Assembly: GCA_037349105.1 (NCBI GenBank)
Contig: JAYJMM010000099.1
Location: forward strand, 744,001 to 808,000
Length of the DNA: 64,000 nt
Direction: 5' to 3'
From: Limnomonas spitsbergensis
Lineage: Eukaryota; Chlorophyta; Chlorophyceae; Chlamydomonadales
Of this stretch, positions 38,101 through 44,100 are shown one piece after another. Every line of letters starts with the position of its first letter. Within the stretch, counting starts at the first letter, position 1. The notes beneath the pieces are model-generated. The model ran no database searches and had not been told where the DNA came from. It saw only the letters and a list, made by a program, of their open reading frames with translations. The position numbers were made by a program, and so were the translations under genes.

Positions 38101-41100
38101 CTCTCTCTCTGTCGTAACTCCCTCATCCCCCACACTCCCCAGTCTCTCCCTCCTGAACCCTCTCCCATATATCTTCCCCATCCTCTCCCTTACCCTCTCT
38201 TTGCCCTTTCCCTTTATTTAGGGCGGTGCTGGACACAGCCTCAGACATTGCCCGGGCCATGCTGCATCTCCATCGAGGCAACGTGCTCCACATGGACCTC
38301 AAGTCGCAGAATGTCATGTGAGGGTCTAGGACAGGGGTTAAGCAGTGAATCCTTAATGTCATGTGAGGGCCTAGGACAGGGGTTCAGACTACACCCTTAA
38401 TAGCATGTCAGGGTATAGGACAGGGGTTAAGCAGTGGATCCTCAATGTCATGTGAGGGTCTAGGGCTGGGGTTCATTACTGGACCCTTCACACGTCAGCA
38501 CACAGGGCTCTGTGTTTCATCTCAAATATCTTGATGTCATGTGCGTGTGGGCAGGGGGCAGGCGCACATACTTTTGCACATGCAGATGAGTCGTTTGCTG
38601 ACCATTGCTGAGCTGTGACCTGGACCTAGCCCTGAGACCTGTCCCTAGGACCCTGAACCCTGAAATACCCCCCTGAACCCTCACCCTATCCCTGGCCCAC
38701 CCTCCCTTTTGGCAGTCTGACAAGGATGCACTCTCAAGGTTCCCAGTACCATGAACCCTGAACCATAACCCTGGACTACACCCATAACCCTAGTTCCCTG
38801 AACCCTGAAGAAACCCTGGACCAACCCCTTGAACCCCTGAACTCTAATCCTATCCCTGACCCACCCCTCCCTCCTTTCAGGCTGACTAAGACGCACTCTC
38901 AAGGTCCCGGTGGTGGTCGTGGCTTGGTCGCCAAGGTGGCCGACTTTGGGCTCTCCGTCTCTCTGGAAGCCACCCAGTCACACATGTCCAGTCTGTTCCA
39001 GGGCACGCTGACACACATGGCGCCCGAGGTGCGCCAGATTTGAATTCAAATTGTTTGAATTCGACATTTTACTGGTATGTGCTGAGGTTGGGGCAGAAGG
39101 CTCTTCTTCTGCTAGCCATGTCTGCAGCAGGGTGCGCTCACGCACAGGGCTCCCGAGGTGCGTCATATTTGAATTTGAGTGTCTGGATTTTAAAATTGGC
39201 CGGGTATGCGCTAGGTTTGAGGGTGAGGATTCTTCTAGCTGTGTCAGCATTAGGGCACGTTAAGGGCACTTGGCCCAGGGAGTTCACGCTCCTGATGCTC
39301 AACATGAGTCTCAAATTGTTGTTTCCGCCTATTATCCACCCTACTGCGTGCTGCCTGCTCCTATCGCTCCTCAGACTTTGCTCCTCATACTTTGCTCCTC
39401 GTACTAAGCTCCTCATATTCACCTCCTCATACTTGGCTCCGGAATCGCTTGTCATACCTCAAGGGAATCAGAAGTCCATGTTTCCCCAGCAGAGGATCTC
39501 ACAGCCCCTCGTCAAGAATCTCTCAGCCCCTACCCTGGCCACCCAAGGCGGAATTTCCCCCTACGATACCCCTCCCTGCGCCTGACTGATGCTTCCCACA
39601 CTGATATATATATATGTGTTGTTCAGTTACTGAGGGATGAGCTTGTGCCCACTTATTGCAATATCTTTCCCTAGTGATATTGAGAAAGGCAGGAACCCCT
39701 CAACCACACTTCATCACGGATCACCAACTGGTGCCACCCCCATGGCCACCCTAGGCCTCATTGCCCACCCATTGAACGCGTCATGGCCCGGCGGCCCGCC
39801 CCCCTGAACCCTTTCACGACAGTTCATCATAGAGGCTGTTGCCCTGCCTGATTCACATTCCATCAGCAGACTTGTGGATATCAAACTCCCTTGACCCTCT
39901 ACCCTCGTGTCTTATCATGGAATGACCTGCCTTTCCAGAATGTACTATCTACTATGATCTGATCTTTCTACTACGATAATCTGATTATGTACTATCTTCC
40001 TGATTCATATCTTTCTACTATGAGGCAGGCATGTGACTGTAAAACGTGTGTTTCACTTCAAAACCGTCTTCCCCACGCCTAACCCGTTCCTCCTGCCCCC
40101 TCCCCATGCACCCCTCTGCCTCTCAGGTGATCATGATGGGTACAGCGAGCAAGGCGGCCGATGTCTACGCATTCGGCATCACGGTGAGAGGCAGTGGGGC
40201 AGGCTGCTACAGATGTTGAACTGCTGACTAGACGGCTGAACTTTACACCCTATACCCCGCCCTCGGATGTGTGAACTGCTGACTGGACGGCTGAACCCTA
40301 CACCCACCGCCATCCCCAAAACCCCACCCATCCCATGTGGCAGCTACTTGCTAGACAGCTTCTCTTCTCCACCATCCGGAGACCGCACCTAGGTCAACAG
40401 CACCTTAACCCCATAAGCCTAATCCCTCCCCAGATGTGTGAACTGCTGACTGGCCAGCCCCCCTTGACCCCCCCCAGCATTGTGTCTGTTTTGCACCAAG
40501 TCCTCTTTGGTAAGCAGTCTTTGGTAAGCAGTCTTTGGGAAGCATCTGTGGGAAGCATCTGTGGGAAACGGCCACCCCTGGGTGGATTGGGAGCCTTGAC
40601 CGGCCGGTGGCTGAAGCATCAGGCCTTGCAGCACCAGCCCCTGGAGGTCGTGCGCCCCTGGAGGTCGTGCGCCAGCCCAGTTGCCTACCAGCGCCTGGCC
40701 GAGGAATGTTGGCAGGAGAATGTGGAGAGCAGGTGAGAGGAATTTTGAGAGGTAGCACTGTTCATTCAGGTCTGTCAGCTACTATTTAGCCACATCACCA
40801 GCAGGGGGATGTGGAGAGCGGGTGAGAGGTGGCGCTGTGGTTTTAAGTGTTGGGTTAAGGGTAAAGTGGAGGCTAGGAGAAATGCAGAACTGTTCATTTC
40901 AGGTGATTCAGCTACAAATCAGCTACAAATCAGCTACAAATCAGCTACACCTCCAGCTGGGAAGCCGGTGACCTCCTGCTTCCCTTCAGCCCCGCAGCCT
41001 GACAGCTCCTGGCTAAGGGATGCTGGCAATCGAGAGTGTGGAGGTCAGGTAAGGGGTAGCAATATGCCCATATGAGGGCGTTTCAGCTACAATTCAGCTA

Positions 41101-44100
41101 CATCAAGATGTTTGTTATGCATCAGCTGCATCAATGTTTCTGCTCCATCAGGAGGGGGCAGAAGGCTGCTGGCAGGAGCATGTGGACGTGAGGCAGGAAG
41201 CTACACCCTCCATTTGAGGGTGGTAAAATTTGGAATGGAAATGAAATGGTACAAGAAGCCCAGTTGAACGCCCCTAGTACCCTGAACCCGGAATCCTTAA
41301 TCCCCGTCAAACCCTTGTTGCCCGCCAGCTCACACCCTTAACCCTGAGCCCCCGCAGAAACCCTAGTTGCCTGCCTGCTCACACCTTCACCTTTACTCCT
41401 CTTGCCCACCTGATCATACCCGTACCCCTGAACCCCCTAGTACCCTGAACCCCCTACTAGTACCCTGAACCCCTACTAGTACCCTGAACCCCCTAGTACC
41501 CTGAACCCCCTAGTACCCTGAACCCCCTAGTACCCTGAACCCCCTACTAGTACCCTGAGCCCCCTAGTACCCTGAACCCCCTACTAGTACCCTGAACCCC
41601 CTAGTACCCTGAACCCCCTAGTACCCTGAACCCCCTACTAGTACCCTGAACCCCTACTAGTACCCTGAACCCCGTAGTACCCTGAACCCCCTAGTACCCT
41701 GAACCCCGTAGTACCCTGAACCCCCTAGTACCCTGAAGTCCTGAACCCCGTAGTACCCTGAACCCCGTAGTACCCTGAACCCCCTAGTACCCTGAACCCC
41801 GTAGTACCCTGAACCCCCTAGTACCCTGAAGTCCTGAACCCCGTAGTACCCTGAGCCCCCTAGCACCCTGAGCCCCCTAGCACCCTGAGCCCCCTAGCAC
41901 CCTGAGCCCCCTAGCACCCTGAGCCCCCTAGCACCCTGAACCCTGTAGTACCCTGAGCCCCCTAGCACCCTGATCCCCCTAGCACCCTGATCCCCCTAGC
42001 ACCCTGAGCCCCCTAGCACCCTGAGCCCCCTAGCACCCTGAGCCCCCTAGCACCCTGAGCCCCCTAGCACCCTGATCCCCCTAGCACCCTGAGCCCCCTA
42101 GCACCCGTATCCCTGAATCCTCAGCCCCTCTTTCCTGCTCCCTGCTCGAAGGCCAACGTTTGAGACGGTGCTGAAGCGACTCATCGCTATGCGCAAGGAG
42201 CTGCTGGGCGACACGCCCACACTGGACACACACAAGCTGTCAGCCAAGGAGTCCCTGGGCTACAAGAAAGTGCCCGGCCAGCCAGTGGGCCTGCCTTTCC
42301 TCGCAGAGGTATGGGATGCGAAACAAATGGGGGAAACTGTCCAGCCCGCCTGTGGGCCTGCCTTCACTCGCAGAGGTATGGAACGAAATAATGTCAGGTA
42401 GTGGGAGAAAAATGTCCAGCTCGCCACTGGGTCTCCCCTTTCCTCGGACAGATACAAAATGAAAAAATAAAGAAAAGTGTCGAGACAAACAGTGTGCCGG
42501 TCTGACCTTGAAAGAGGCACGGAATGCGCAACAAAAATGAAAGATTATGTATCCAGCCAAACTGAGGGCCTGCCTGAGCTCTCAGTTGGTACGGAATGCG
42601 AAATATGGGGTTTGAATTAGTTTCGAGCCATTCACTGAGCCTGCCGTCACTTGCATACCGGTAGATTACCACTGCAAAAGTTTAACACCCTCCCGGTTTC
42701 TCAATCCTCGCCCTGTCCTGGCGGCTGACCAGTATTTGCCCTTTCATGGCTGCTGCTCAATTCTCGCCCTTTCAACCCCCCTTCCGGTTGATTAGGTGTC
42801 GCATGAACAGGAGGCCAACAGCCAGACGCCCCTCCCAGTCATTGTGGAGACAAGCGGCCCCAATGGATCCATACCTGATTCAAACAGGTGGGCGGAGAAG
42901 TGTGGACTGAGATGTGTGGACTGGGACATATATGACAAGAGGGGTATGGAATGAAAGTGTGGATCATGTCCTTACTGCCGTGCTCTGGTGTTGAACATGC
43001 AGCCGCTCCGGCACCTGACGCACACCTCTTTTGTCCGCCTCATCTCAGCCCTTACCCCCAAAGACCCCCCCCCCCAAACGATACTGCCCTTCCTCCTGCT
43101 GACCTGGCCATCCTTGAGTTGACCATGGAAGTGCTTTGGAGCCATGCGAGCAGGTCCTTCTGCATCAGACTCCTGCGCACAACTCCGAACTATAAAAACG
43201 TCACCAGGGAAAAGTGTTTTCCTCCATGTGACCTGAATGTACTCTGGGGTGAATGCAGCGGCTCCGGAGTCGTACCATGGCACAATGGTACACGCACCTC
43301 CTGGTTCAGACCGAGCCAAGGCCTGAACCCTGAGTGATGAGCTCGATACATCATCACCCAACATCCCTCGTGCAACTGACTTTGACTTGCTCTAGATGGA
43401 ATGTGGGGAAGCACACACACCTCCTTGGTCAGCCTGGGCCAAAGCCCCAAGCCGAATATTGTCCACTCACATCATCATCCCTCGGGCAACTGACTTTGAT
43501 ATGTCTTGTTGTTGATTGCAGCCGCTCAGGAGTTATGCGAGCACCTCCTTTATCAGCCTCAGCCCAAGCTAGGAGGTCAGGCTGAGTGGGATGAGGGAGA
43601 GGGTGGGCTAGGTGTGATGAGGGGAAGGGTGGGCTAGGTGTGATGGATGGAAGGGTGAGTTAGATGTGATGAGGGAAAGGGTGGGCTAGGTGTGATGATG
43701 GGAAGGGTGGGCTAGGTGTGATGAGTGAAAGGGTGGGCTAGGTGTGATGAGGGGAAGGGTGGGCTAGGTGTGATGATGGGAAAGGTGGACTAGGTGTGCT
43801 GATGTGAAGGGTGGGCTAGGTGTGATGAGGGGAAGGGTGGGTTGGGTGTGATGAGGGGAAGGGTGGGCTAGGTGTGATGATGGGAAAGGTGGACTAGGTG
43901 TGCTGATGTGAAGGGTGGGCTAGGTGTGATGAGGGGAAGGGTGGGTTGGGTGTGATGAGGGGAAGGGTGGGTTAGGTGTGATGATGGGAAGGGTGGGTTG
44001 GGTGTGATGAGGGGAAGGGTGGGCTAGGTGTGATGAGGGAAAGGGTTGGCTAGGTGTGACGAGGGGAAGGGTGGGCTAGGTGTGATGAGGGGAAGGCCTG

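Larger units (their letters stand above)
33780..42308 (+). other. Exons encoding the TKL-type kinase domain
   Basis: Eleven exons. 33780-33922 encodes the glycine loop GVGSFGKVYRG and the ATP-binding lysine in VAVKT. 34165-34266 encodes helix C (MAIMEAAISSSLTHPNIVQ). 35169-35242 and 36648-36753 encode beta-4 and a Ser/Gln-rich insertion of about 50 residues. 37188-37279 is the hinge (VRLVLEFCNLGCLRSALD). 38222-38317 is the catalytic loop HMDLKSQN, and 38881-39028 has ADFGLS to THMAPE. 40127-40183 encodes ADVYAFGIT, 40434-40509 CELLTGQPPL, 40681-40732 AEECWQ, and 42152-42308 RPTFETVLKRL. All residues required for catalysis are present. The usual HRD arginine is replaced by methionine. Confidence 0.85.

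Noticed and set aside
37314..38181. Long minus-strand frames of repeating SSVQF
   Set aside because: They are translations of the (ACTGA)n microsatellite.
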